Notes under the pieces: generated by a model
Seen by the model: only the letters and a program-made list of their open reading frames with translations
Told to the model about the DNA's origin: nothing
The model's database searches: none
From: a virus
Strand: one strand, 5' to 3'
DNA: 35,943 nucleotides
Virus record (IMG/VR): IMGVR_UViG_3300003267_000152
Location: 1-35,943 of that record
Made by a program: the position numbers and the translations under genes
Part shown: positions 25,308 to 31,416 of the stretch, piece after piece
Layout: each line of letters begins with the position of its first letter
How positions within the stretch are numbered: the first letter of the stretch is position 1

Positions 25308-25672
25308 GCTCGACCTCCGACCGTGTTCTGGCGCCGACGCTCGATGGCCCGGTTGGTGAGCTTGAGCAGCTCCTCGTCGGAGCCGAATGCCGCGTGGTAC
25401 GCCCGCGTGCTCTTGGCCCGGCTCGGACCCCAGACCTTGCGCGCGCCCTGCTGCGTGTAGCCGAACGGCGGCACGCCGCGATGGTGCCAGGGACACTCGA
25501 GAAGCGTGGCCTGGTGCCCGATGCGGCGGTCGCCGCTCTTGAGGTGGCTCACGTCGCAGCCCTCGGGATAGGCGAGCGGGACGCCGGAGAGCTGCTGGCA
25601 CGCGACGCACGCGAGCCCGTTCATCAGCTTGAACCGCTCCCGGTCGGAGAGCTTGGCTTGGGCGCGGGCCAT
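25304..25672 (-). CDS. Ref-like HNH nuclease
   Basis: 122 residues; ATG shares its A with the upstream TGA (TGATG). The sequence has CVACQQ (Cys22, Cys25), then DVSHLKSGDRRIGHQATLLECPWHH (the HNH core at residues 40-64) and GFG-type end AAFGSDEELLKL. This order matches the Ref (recombination enhancement) family of RecA-dependent HNH nucleases found in phages such as P1. Such nucleases cut DNA at RecA filaments. Its context, with RecT and an exonuclease elsewhere in the window, is consistent with a recombination role. Confidence 0.78.
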   Translation of the reverse strand: MARAQAKLSDRERFKLMNGLACVACQQLSGVPLAYPEGCDVSHLKSGDRRIGHQATLLECPWHHRGVPPFGYTQQGARKVWGPSRAKSTRAYHAAFGSDEELLKLTNRAIERRRQNTVGGRA

Positions 25673-25887
25673 CAGAGCGTGATGTTGACGCGCTCGAAGC
25701 GCCCCGGACCGTTGAAGTTGACCCACCGCAGCAGGTACGGCGGCTCGTCGCCCGGCGCGACCAGCACGCTCGGGACCACGGGCTCGCAGACCGGGTTGAC
25801 GCCGCGAATGCCGTTCTCGAAGACCAGCAGCACGCGCGCGTCCGGCGGGATGGGCGGAAGCGCGTAGACGATGCCGTCGACGCGCAT
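25672..25887 (-). CDS. hypothetical protein, 71 residues
   Basis: ATG overlaps the upstream TGA (TGATG), and the stop overlaps the HNH gene start. The sequence MRVDGIVYALPPIPPDARVL and PYLLRWVNFNGPG is proline-rich and beta-like, without charged helices. No known family is recognised. Gene packing and coupled start support it as real. Confidence 0.52.
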   Translation of the reverse strand: MRVDGIVYALPPIPPDARVLLVFENGIRGVNPVCEPVVPSVLVAPGDEPPYLLRWVNFNGPGRFERVNITL

Positions 25888-26213
25888 CAGTCGAACACCC
25901 GGCGCCACCACGGGCGACGGTCGCGGCCAGCGGTCGCGCCGACCTCGACCTCCACCCCGTCGATGCGGATGGTGCCCTTGACGCCCGGACCAGCGACCAG
26001 CTCGCCCGATGGCGTGGTCTCGAGCAGGAGCATCCGGTGGTGCTCGGCGCGCGCGAGCTTGAGGTCGCCCTCGAGCGCGGCGTCGATGGCCGGCTTGGTG
26101 TACGCCGAGAGCGGGCGCCCCAACAGGTGCGTGCGCTCGCCGGTGGCGAGCATCGCGCCGTAGACCGCGGCGGCCTGGACCGGCCCCACCGTGCCCATGC
26201 CAGCCAGGCTCAC
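25887..26213 (-). CDS. hypothetical protein, 108 residues
   Basis: ATG overlapping the upstream TGA (ATGA). The N-terminal 30 residues are weakly hydrophobic (GPVQAAAVYGAMLATG). A helix-rich middle (AAIDAALEGDLKLARAEHHRML-like) is followed by a beta-like GTIRIDGVEVEVG and a basic Trp-rich end. It could be a small DNA-associated protein, but I do not recognise it. It belongs to the same leftward operon as its neighbours. Confidence 0.55.
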   Translation of the reverse strand: MSLAGMGTVGPVQAAAVYGAMLATGERTHLLGRPLSAYTKPAIDAALEGDLKLARAEHHRMLLLETTPSGELVAGPGVKGTIRIDGVEVEVGATAGRDRRPWWRRVFD

Positions 26214-26401
26214 TTCTCGGCCGGCGTGGTGAACGCCTGGACCGCGCGCCGCACCGCACCCTCGTCCTCGACCTTGCGGAAGGGCAGGCCGGTGTTGGTG
26301 TGGAGCTGGCGGAACAGCCGCACGAAGGTCTCCTCGGGGCTCTCCTGCTCGGCGGGCCTCTCGCTCGCGCTGCGCTGCTTCACGTCTTCACCCTTCGCCA
26401 T
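26210..26401 (-). CDS. small hypothetical protein, 63 residues
   Basis: The ATG lies within the end of the replication gene and has a good ribosome site (AGGAGG, 7 bases before). The sequence MAKGEDVKQRSASERP is charged and disordered at first. A helical TFVRLFRQLHTNTGLPF then VRRAVQAF follows. It may be a helper of the replication protein, since its translation is linked to that gene. No family is recognised. Confidence 0.55.
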   Translation of the reverse strand: MAKGEDVKQRSASERPAEQESPEETFVRLFRQLHTNTGLPFRKVEDEGAVRRAVQAFTTPAEK

Positions 26402-27065
26402 GATGAGCCTCCTGGGCCTTGCGGTTGTGGTCGTCCCAAGCCGCCTTCACGCGAGCGTGCCAGGCAGCCGTCGATTCCGCGCCACCCTGCTTCAATGGCA
26501 GCGGATTGTCAAGCAGGCGGCGCCACGTGGTCGCCTCGTCGTGGAGCTTCTGCGTCGCGGCCTGCCGCGCCAAGCTCTCGCGGAAGCGCCGCGTCTCCTC
26601 GGTCTCGACCGGCGCGTGGAGCTCGTCGTCGACCTTGGTCCTCGTCGCCTGCCAGTTGCCGGCGAGCGCCTGGGGCGAGAGCAGCACGTTGGGCCAGAGC
26701 TGGCGGTAGCGCGCCGCGTGCGCCCGTATGAGCACAGGGGTCGCCTGGACCGCCCGGAGGTCGCGGGTCGCCGCGTTGAGCCGCCCTCGCTCCATCCTGG
26801 TCAGCCTGGCGACGTCGTAGCCGCACACCGAGGCCAGCTCCTCGAAGACTTCGTCGCGCGGACGAGCTCGCTTGGAGTTATCCACAGGGTTATCCACAGG
26901 CCGCGCTCGCTCTTGAGACTTCACTTGAGGCTCTGTGGATAACTCGCGTGAGCTCTTGGAAGTTGGAATCCTTCCCTCCTCCACCCTCTCTGCCTTACTA
27001 CCCTTAGTAGTTATAGAGGCAGGCAGGAGAGCTGTGGATAAGTCGAGCTGATGCGGCCTTTTCAT
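26388..27065 (-). CDS. replication-initiator-like protein (helicase-loading C-terminal domain)
   Basis: 225 residues. The first 75 are low-complexity and basic; they are written partly by repeated DnaA boxes, giving VDNPVDN- and LST-type phrases. Residues about 75-140 have the compact helical domain seen at the C-terminus of phage DnaD- or O-like initiators: FEELASVCGYDVARLT..ERGRLNAATRDLRAV..TPVLIRAHAARYRQLWPN, then LSPQALAGNWQATR. That domain is thought to contact the replicative helicase or loader. A winged-helix N-terminus that would bind DNA is missing. The ribosome site before ATG 27065 is poor, and the frame is open back to 27150 but with no other start. Confidence 0.72.
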   Translation of the reverse strand: MKRPHQLDLSTALLPASITTKGSKAERVEEGRIPTSKSSRELSTEPQVKSQERARPVDNPVDNSKRARPRDEVFEELASVCGYDVARLTRMERGRLNAATRDLRAVQATPVLIRAHAARYRQLWPNVLLSPQALAGNWQATRTKVDDELHAPVETEETRRFRESLARQAATQKLHDEATTWRRLLDNPLPLKQGGAESTAAWHARVKAAWDDHNRKAQEAHHGEG

Positions 27066-27119
27066 CGAGAATCGTAGCTCCGAGCCTGTTGATAAGTCTG
27101 TGGATAACCTTGTGGAAAA
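26878..27119. promoter_or_regulatory. DnaA-box cluster; putative replication origin
   Basis: Five exact DnaA boxes (TTATCCACA or its complement) lie at 26878-26886, 26890-26898, 26934-26942, 27033-27041 and 27099-27107. Near matches lie at 27087-27095 (TGTTGATAA) and 27111-27119 (TGTGGAAAA). The first two are a direct 12-base repeat. Between them lies a comparatively AT-richer stretch (about 26990-27020). The cluster spans the start of the initiator-like gene, as in lambda-like origins placed inside the initiator gene. So many exact boxes in high-GC DNA would be improbable by chance. Unwinding site and directionality are not shown. Confidence 0.72.
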
Positions 27120-27149
27120 GCTCCGGGTATCCCTGGGGGAACCCGTGGA

Positions 27150-27524
27150 CTACTTCGGCCAGGGAAGAACCTCGACCTCGGCGTCGTTGAAGGGCTTGAA
27201 GCGGGCGAAGACGAGCTGGTGAGGGCTCTCTGCCAGGACGCGGTCGGCGTTCATGCGTGCGACCGCGAACCCAAGGCCGCGGAGCTTGGCCCTCTCGCTC
27301 GAGCTGAACCAGCGGCAGAGCTGGTCGAGCGTGCGGACGCCGGTCCCGTGGTAGGCGCCGGGGATGCCGCGGGCCGTGATGAGGTCGTGACCGAACTCCT
27401 CCATCCAGGTCGGCTGATAGGTCGGGCGGCCTTGGTCAATCCACAGGGTCGTGATGCCGGGGCGGAAGGGGCCGCGCCCGTCAAGGTGTTGGACGCGGAG
27501 GACCACGCCAGGCGGGAGGCTCAC
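27150..27524 (-). CDS. hypothetical protein, 124 residues
   Basis: GTG start overlapping the upstream TGA (GTGA). The protein is globular, with VLRVQHLDGRGPFRPG near the start, ALGHDLIT- and GVRTLDQLCRWFSSSERAKLRGLGF in the middle and PHQLVFARFKPF at the end. Blocks resemble a small enzyme or nuclease-like fold, but no catalytic pattern is recognised. It sits between a winged-helix candidate and the replication gene in a leftward early operon. Confidence 0.6.
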   Translation of the reverse strand: MSLPPGVVLRVQHLDGRGPFRPGITTLWIDQGRPTYQPTWMEEFGHDLITARGIPGAYHGTGVRTLDQLCRWFSSSERAKLRGLGFAVARMNADRVLAESPHQLVFARFKPFNDAEVEVLPWPK

Positions 27525-27787
27525 GCCATGAGCCCCGCGCGCCGGCGCCGGCGGACCTCGGCCTTGCCCTTGGCGGTCAGGCAGACCTCGAGCGCGGCGC
27601 GGCTGTTGGCCGCCAGCACCTCGCGCTGCTCGACCAGCTCGAGCTCGACCAGGCGCGGGATGATGACCCCACGCTCCTTCACGGGGAGCCGCTGGAAGGT
27701 CGCGCGGTACAGGTCGCGCCGGCGCATCCAGCCATCGGCGCCGGCAAGGCAACGCAGCGCGCGCTGCTCGTTGAGGTTCAGGTCCAT
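27521..27787 (-). CDS. winged-helix-like DNA-binding protein (putative regulator)
   Basis: 88 residues. The pattern MDLNLNEQRALRCLAGADGWMRRRDLYRATFQRL, then RGVIIPRLVELELVEQ and LTAKGKAEVRRRRRAG is that of a small winged-helix domain: helix, helix, recognition helix, beta wing with a terminal 'T-KG' turn. It lacks the extra dimerisation helices of MarR-like proteins. The ribosome site AGGAG lies 10 bases before the ATG. The gene follows a promoter candidate after a leader of about 110 bases. It may regulate the leftward operon or contribute to origin function, since the initiator downstream lacks a winged helix. Confidence 0.62.
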   Translation of the reverse strand: MDLNLNEQRALRCLAGADGWMRRRDLYRATFQRLPVKERGVIIPRLVELELVEQREVLAANSRAALEVCLTAKGKAEVRRRRRAGLMA

Positions 27788-27904
27788 CGTCTTCGGTCTC
27801 CTGGTGTTGACGGCCGCCGCGTGGCCTACTCCCGCTTCTCTGCCTCGGCAGCTTTTCTAACCCGCTCCCGACGCTGCGCTTGCGTCAAGCACGCGACGGC
27901 CCGA

Positions 27905-27934
27905 AGTCTAGCACAGCGTCGGCGCGAGCGTCAC
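27905..27934 (-). promoter_or_regulatory. candidate leftward promoter
   Basis: On the minus strand, GTGACG (27934-27929) is followed after 18 bases by TAGACT (27910-27905). The -10 shares the CTAGAnT form with the two divergent promoters near 28.8 kb. It lies in the 143-base gap ahead of the winged-helix gene; apart from this promoter and a short inverted repeat at 27878-27890, nothing else is seen there. Confidence 0.4.
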
Positions 27935-28137
27935 GCCACCTTGGGCAGCCGGCCCAAGATGACCTGGGTCTCCTCCGCGGTCAGCCGGAGCTTCTCGACG
28001 GGGATGCCGTAGCCGAGCGAGACCAGGCGGCGCGCGCCCGTGTCGGAGTCGATGACGTACTCGACCTCGGGGGTCCACACACTACCGTCACCGAACAGGG
28101 GAAGCTCGATGCGGGCCTTGCGAATCGTGGGCGTCAT
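27931..28137 (-). CDS. hypothetical protein, 68 residues
   Basis: ATG at 28137, two bases after the upstream stop. The sequence TIRKARIELPLFGDGSVWTP and EYVIDSDTGARRLVSLGYG looks like a small all-beta protein, ending in a helix TAEETQVILGRLPKVA. No family known to me. It belongs to the first leftward transcript after the divergent promoter. Confidence 0.58.
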   Translation of the reverse strand: MTPTIRKARIELPLFGDGSVWTPEVEYVIDSDTGARRLVSLGYGIPVEKLRLTAEETQVILGRLPKVA

Positions 28138-28139
28138 GG

Positions 28140-28421
28140 TCAGAGGCTCCAGTTGGGTCCGCCCTCGGCCGCCGTGGGGGCGAGCTCCGGGAGGAGGCGG
28201 TTGAGGATGCCGGCGCCGGCGTAGTGCTCGGCGCGGACCGTGCCGTAGCTGTACCAGGGCGCCTTGGGGTCGAGCTCGAGCGCCTTGGCGCGGGCCTTGT
28301 CGACGCGCGCGAGCGCGGCGGCGTGCTGCTCGAAGGGGCCGAGCAGCGGGCGCCAGTCGGTCCCGGAGCGGACCACGCTGACGTAGTAGTGGCCGGGGCG
28401 CGAGTCGGGTTGCTGGTCCAT
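28140..28421 (-). CDS. hypothetical protein, 93 residues
   Basis: ATG overlaps the upstream TGA (TGATG). The pattern HYYVSVVRSGTDWRPLLGPF, a central helix ALARVDKARAKALELDPKA, then WYSYGTVRAE is often seen in small phage early proteins of unknown function. It lacks membrane or zinc motifs. Placement in the early leftward operon suggests a host-interaction or regulatory role, but this is not shown. Confidence 0.58.
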   Translation of the reverse strand: MDQQPDSRPGHYYVSVVRSGTDWRPLLGPFEQHAAALARVDKARAKALELDPKAPWYSYGTVRAEHYAGAGILNRLLPELAPTAAEGGPNWSL

Positions 28422-28723
28422 CAGGCGCCCACCTCCGGCATCGCATAGCGCGGCACGAAGCACCCGCCAAGCTTGCCCGTCGTCCGGTCCATGTGACGCA
28501 TGATGCCGAAAACGTCGTGTGCGAAGTCGAACCCCGGCGCCTTCTCGAGCTCGTCGAGCTTGAGCGGACACCCGTTCGCGTGGCACGCCATCAGGTCCAT
28601 CATCACGGTCTGCCTGTTGAGCGCGACCCCGGCTTCTTTGGCCTCGGCCATCGCCCGGTCGGTGATGCGCCCGATGACCTTGAGCTCGAAGCGGCTCACG
28701 TCGAAGCTGATTTTGGTCTTCAT
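28421..28723 (-). CDS. DUF6874-like small protein; first leftward gene
   Basis: 100 residues with a strong ribosome site (GAGGAG, 7 bases before the ATG). Sequence blocks VIGRITDRAMAEAKEAG, QTVMMDLMACHANGCPLKLDEL, FDFAHDVFGIMRHMDRTTG and CFVPRYA match the pattern I know for DUF6874 proteins of phages and prophages. Function is unknown. It is the first gene of the leftward operon and probably one of the earliest expressed, about 20 bases downstream of a good promoter. Confidence 0.7.
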   Translation of the reverse strand: MKTKISFDVSRFELKVIGRITDRAMAEAKEAGVALNRQTVMMDLMACHANGCPLKLDELEKAPGFDFAHDVFGIMRHMDRTTGKLGGCFVPRYAMPEVGA

Positions 28724-28748
28724 GCTGGTCTCCTCTCGTTGCGACCTG

Positions 28749-28777
28749 AATCTAGACCCCGCGCCGCCTGTTGTCAA
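28749..28777 (-). promoter_or_regulatory. leftward sigma-70 promoter
   Basis: On the minus strand, TTGACA (28777-28772) is a perfect -35, followed after exactly 17 bases by TAGATT (28754-28749). Transcription would begin near 28742, about 20 bases before the DUF6874-like ATG at 28723. It drives the leftward genes and mirrors the rightward promoter. Confidence 0.78.
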
Positions 28778-28800
28778 TACCCTGCCGCTATGTTGACAAC
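28770..28800. promoter_or_regulatory. inverted repeat across both -35 boxes; operator candidate
   Basis: GTTGTCAA (28770-28777) is mirrored by TTGACAAC (28793-28800) with a 15-base middle. The arms contain the -35 hexamers of both divergent promoters, so one bound dimer could shut both. The symmetry may also simply result from having two promoters face each other. No repressor gene is obvious, although the winged-helix protein at 27.6 kb is a candidate. Confidence 0.48.
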
Positions 28801-28821
28801 ACGCTAGGCATGGGCTAGAGT
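28793..28821 (+). promoter_or_regulatory. rightward sigma-70 promoter
   Basis: Perfect TTGACA (28793-28798) followed after 17 bases by TAGAGT (28816-28821). Transcription should begin near 28828, which excludes a GTG at 28828 as the start of the following gene and supports the ATG at 28858. It drives the rightward recombination operon. Confidence 0.78.
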
Positions 28822-28857
28822 CAGGGCGTGCTCGAGAAACCCACCAAGGAGAAAGCG

Positions 28858-29298
28858 ATGGCAACACTCAAAGCTCGCCTGGTCGCGCTGTACAACGCGG
28901 CCGAGGCACATCAGGACTGCTACTACGCGGACGGCGAGGAGCACGGCAACGATGCCGAGCTGTTCGGCCTGCTCGCCAACGAGGCCGGCAAGCTCGAGAC
29001 CCGCGTGGCGGAGTTGGAGGGGGCGCTCCAAGCCATCGAGTTGAAGGCGCTGCGCTACATGGGCCAGCACAACAAACAGTCGCGCGGAGCGTTCGGCGAC
29101 CTGGCGCGCTCAACGCGCGCCGCGCCCGGGTCATTGTCCAGCATATTGGACGCCGAACAGTCGAAGTCCAGCATATCGGCGCGTTGTCCACACGAATGCT
29201 CGGACTGTGGCGGCTCCGGCATCGCCGATTCGTTCGACACGCCCGAAGGCGAGGGCTCCGACGTGGCCTGTCAGTCGTGCTGTGGAGGTGGCAAGTGA
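28858..29298 (+). CDS. coiled-coil protein with DnaJ-like zinc finger
   Basis: 146 residues. The ATG is chosen because AAGGAG lies 6 bases upstream and the promoter start point is near 28828. The first 70 residues form a helical, coiled-coil region (ANEAGKLETRVAELEGALQAIELK). A disordered Ser/Ala-rich middle follows. The C-terminus has CPHECSDCGGSGIADS and VACQSCCGGGK, a pair of CxxC(x)GxG knuckles like the DnaJ central zinc finger. It probably binds one zinc and a protein partner. First gene of the rightward operon, so early expression is likely. Function is unknown. Confidence 0.68.
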   Translation: MATLKARLVALYNAAEAHQDCYYADGEEHGNDAELFGLLANEAGKLETRVAELEGALQAIELKALRYMGQHNKQSRGAFGDLARSTRAAPGSLSSILDAEQSKSSISARCPHECSDCGGSGIADSFDTPEGEGSDVACQSCCGGGK

Positions 29299-29438
29299 AC
29301 GAAGCCCTCCAGGTGCTCGTCGTGACCGTGGTCTCGCTCGGCCTGGTCTACGCCAGCCTCCGGCCGGTGAAGCCGCCGCCCTGCTACGTGAACCTCCAGG
29401 CCATCCACTACGCCGCGCTGCGCGCGGCAAGGAGCTGA
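29295..29438 (+). CDS. small single-span membrane protein
   Basis: 47 residues from a GTG overlapping the upstream TGA, with GGAGGTG as ribosome site. Residues 4-22 are a membrane helix (ALQVLVVTVVSLGLVYASL), followed by a proline-rich RPVKPPPCY and a short soluble end. It may be an early host-membrane effector such as a superinfection-exclusion or lysis factor. Nothing more specific is visible. Confidence 0.52.
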   Translation: MNEALQVLVVTVVSLGLVYASLRPVKPPPCYVNLQAIHYAALRAARS

Positions 29439-29439
29439 C

Positions 29440-29682
29440 GTGGTCAAGGTCATCAAGGTCGGCGACACCGTCCAGGTTCGCCCGGCGTTCGGGGCACAGC
29501 CCGCGGTCGCGGCGCGCGTGCTCCAGCTCGAGGTGGTCGAGGCCGGCGAGAAGGAGGGCGGCGTCCAGGTCAATGCCTTCGCGCTGTGCGAGAAGACCGC
29601 GCCTCACTTGGTCGTCGTGTACTCCACGGGCATCCCGCCGTGCCCGACGCGGTGGGCCTACGGCACCCAGGTAGTGCTCTGA
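29440..29682 (+). CDS. small beta-rich hypothetical protein
   Basis: 80 residues from GTG 29440 with AAGGAG upstream. MVKVIKVGDTVQVRPAFG at the start suggests an SH3-like barrel (KOW-type 'GD.V.V' turn). The remainder is beta-like, ending WAYGTQVVL. It is a possible nucleic-acid or protein binding module. The stop overlaps the next ATG (TGATG). No firm family assignment. Confidence 0.55.
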   Translation: MVKVIKVGDTVQVRPAFGAQPAVAARVLQLEVVEAGEKEGGVQVNAFALCEKTAPHLVVVYSTGIPPCPTRWAYGTQVVL

Positions 29683-29939
29683 TGGCGCACGGCACCAAGA
29701 AGGTCCGCCGCGCCACCGAGGAAGCGGCCAAGGCGGTGCTCGAGCAGGTCGGCGGCGAGTACCTCGGCATCGACGCCGCGGGCCGCGGCGGCCACCTCGC
29801 CATCCTGTTCTCGCTGGACGGGCGCGAGCATCGCCACGTGACCGGAGGCAACGACCGCTACGCCGAGCAGAGCATCAAGCGCATGGTGACGAGCTCGCTC
29901 AAGGCGCACGTCGCCAGGCTGCGAAGCCCCCCTGCTTGA
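29682..29939 (+). CDS. hypothetical protein, 85 residues
   Basis: ATG overlaps the upstream TGA. The sequence MAHGTKKVRRATEEAAKAVLEQVGGEYLGIDAAGRGGHLAILFSLDGREH has an N-terminal basic helix and a beta hairpin with a GGH turn, recalling the small HicA-like or double-stranded RNA-binding alpha/beta fold. C-terminal helix SIKRMVTSSLKAHVARL. The HicA resemblance is weak, and no partner antitoxin follows. A promoter candidate begins at its stop codon. Confidence 0.55.
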   Translation: MAHGTKKVRRATEEAAKAVLEQVGGEYLGIDAAGRGGHLAILFSLDGREHRHVTGGNDRYAEQSIKRMVTSSLKAHVARLRSPPA

Positions 29940-29964
29940 CACTATGACGCCGCTCTGCTACCGT
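29936..29964 (+). promoter_or_regulatory. candidate internal rightward promoter
   Basis: Perfect TTGACA (29936-29941) then TACCGT (29959-29964) at 17 bases. The -10 is weak (3 of 6). It is placed in the only gap (64 bases) of the early rightward operon, ahead of the LPD29 gene. Confidence 0.42.
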
Positions 29965-30003
29965 TCAATCGCCGGGTAGCTCCGGCAAGCTCAAGAGGTG
30001 AAC

Positions 30004-30678
30004 ATGGACTGCGAATATCTCTCCTGCGCCGCGACGGCCAAGCTGCTCCGCCAGGCACTCAAGGAATCCTTCCCCGGCGTGAAGTTCAGCGTGCGCTCGA
30101 GCGTCTACGCTGGTGGCGCCAGCATCCGCATCGGCTACGTCGACGGGCCCTCGGCTCTGATGGTCGAGCCCATCGCCAGGGCGTTCTCCGGCGCCTACTT
30201 CGACGGGATGATTGACTACAAGGGCTACCGCGAGCACCTGCTCGACGGCAAGCTGGTCAGCTTCGGCGCCGACTTCGTCTTCGTCGAGCGTAAGCACAGC
30301 GACGAGGCCACGCTCAAGGCGATGACCGACGCGGCGGCCTACGCCGGCGTCGCTCTCCCGGCCGAGCCGGTCCAGGTCTACAAGGCGCGCGGGCTGGACG
30401 GCCTGGTCCCCTTCCGTGACCCCCAGGAGCCGGTCTTCCGGCGCCGGTTCTACGACAGGTTGAGCAAGGCCAGCGACCGCCTCGCGCCGAGCCCGAGCGC
30501 CACGCTGGCGCGGGTCAAGTTCTACGGCGATGACGGCTACGGCCAGGGCACGGTCGGGAAGCCGGGCGGCTCCGGCGGAGGCCAAGCCTACAAGGCCCAG
30601 GAGGAGGCGCGCGAGCGCCAGGCCAAGCTCAAGGCCGGCGCGGCGCTGGCGACGATGACGCCCGCGGGTCGCGCATGA
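30004..30678 (+). CDS. LPD29-domain protein (polyvalent-protein-associated domain)
   Basis: 224 residues. ATG 30004 follows AGAGG by 5 bases and is preferred over GTG 29998. Residues 3-85 match LPD29: LSCAATAKLLRQALKESFPGVKFSVRSS, then YAGGASIRIGYVDGPS and FSGAYFDGMIDYKGY. LPD29 occurs in large polyvalent proteins of phages and conjugative elements and as small single-domain proteins; its activity is unknown. The rest is mostly loop and helix, with a Gly-rich segment and a basic helix EEARERQAKLKAG at the end. The presence of this domain alongside a ParB-zeta polyvalent protein in the same genome is notable. Confidence 0.82.
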   Translation: MDCEYLSCAATAKLLRQALKESFPGVKFSVRSSVYAGGASIRIGYVDGPSALMVEPIARAFSGAYFDGMIDYKGYREHLLDGKLVSFGADFVFVERKHSDEATLKAMTDAAAYAGVALPAEPVQVYKARGLDGLVPFRDPQEPVFRRRFYDRLSKASDRLAPSPSATLARVKFYGDDGYGQGTVGKPGGSGGGQAYKAQEEARERQAKLKAGAALATMTPAGRA

Positions 30679-30899
30679 GGTTGGTCGACATAAGCTCCGG
30701 CCCGGCCCTCGTCTTCAAGCTCTGCGAGGACGGCCACAGCACGGCCGAGGTGGTCGCCAGCCGGCGCGACCCTGGCCTCTACGACCTGCGCCGCAAAGAC
30801 GGCGCGACCAAGCGGGTCCGCATCCGCGAGCAGTTCCTCAAGGAGGAGCTCAAGGACGCGATGGTCGATTTCCACAACGAGCTGGAGAACGCGACGTGA
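30675..30899 (+). CDS. small hypothetical protein, 74 residues
   Basis: ATGA overlap with the LPD29 gene. MRLVDISSGPALVFKLCEDG then a beta-like TAEVVASRRDPGLYDLRR, and a charged helix REQFLKEELKDAMVDFHNELE. Size and position suggest a partner of the LPD29 protein. Unrecognised. Confidence 0.55.
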   Translation: MRLVDISSGPALVFKLCEDGHSTAEVVASRRDPGLYDLRRKDGATKRVRIREQFLKEELKDAMVDFHNELENAT

Positions 30900-31168
30900 G
30901 CCGCATCATCCCGTTCGAGCGGTGCCTCTCGCCGACCTTCGAGGCGCCGGAGCCCAAGCCCATCAGGCGCCGGCCGGAAGTCGAGCGCGAGCCGGAGCGG
31001 AGGACCGCGCCGAACGTGACGCCTTGCGGCGCCGATGGGTGCGACGGATTCCACCACCACCCGGTCAAGCTCAAGGCCGACCCGTTCGGGTTCGGTCTCA
31101 TGGTCCCGACCAAGGGCTCCTATTGCCCGGAGTCGGAGTGGTTCAAGTTCTGGAAGGAAACGCTCTGA
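30896..31168 (+). CDS. small hypothetical protein, 90 residues, possible metal binder
   Basis: GTG overlaps the upstream TGA (GTGA). After a proline- and arginine-rich, disordered first half (EPKPIRRRPEVEREPERR) come CGADGCDGFHHHP, a His/Cys cluster that could hold a metal ion, and an aromatic end SYCPESEWFKFWKE. Unrecognised family. Its stop overlaps the next ATG. Confidence 0.52.
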   Translation: MSRIIPFERCLSPTFEAPEPKPIRRRPEVEREPERRTAPNVTPCGADGCDGFHHHPVKLKADPFGFGLMVPTKGSYCPESEWFKFWKETL

Positions 31169-31416
31169 TGCTGATTATCCACAAGCTCAAGTGCCCGAGC
31201 TGCGGCAACGAGACCGCGGTCAACATCGAGGCGCCCAAGCCCGGCCACGCCGGCCGCGGCCTGACCACGTGCGGCTCCTGTAAGGAGACCATCGCGGTCG
31301 AGTACGTCGTCAAGGTCGAGGTCGATGCGACGCCCGGCCTCGTCACGTGGGACCGCCCGGTCCCGGCGGCGCCTGCCGCCGAGCCTGGTCCCGCTCCTGG
31401 TGGAGGTCAGCCGTGA
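31168..31416 (+). CDS. zinc-ribbon protein
   Basis: 82 residues; ATG overlaps the upstream TGA (TGATG). MLIIHKLKCPSCGNE (Cys9, Cys12) and TTCGSCKETIAVEY give two CxxC knuckles of a zinc ribbon. The C-terminus is a Pro/Ala-rich tail. An exact DnaA box (31175-31183) is embedded in codons 3-6 (the IIHK region). It may bind DNA or protein next to RecT, but this is only from the motif. Confidence 0.6.
   Translation: MLIIHKLKCPSCGNETAVNIEAPKPGHAGRGLTTCGSCKETIAVEYVVKVEVDATPGLVTWDRPVPAAPAAEPGPAPGGGQP

Noticed and set aside
28828-28857. GTG 28828 as the start of the first rightward gene
   Set aside because: It coincides with the predicted transcription start, while ATG 28858 has AAGGAG at good distance.
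29682-29939. HicA-type toxin
   Set aside because: Only a weak alpha/beta resemblance; no catalytic His in the expected G-S-H context and no HicB next to it.
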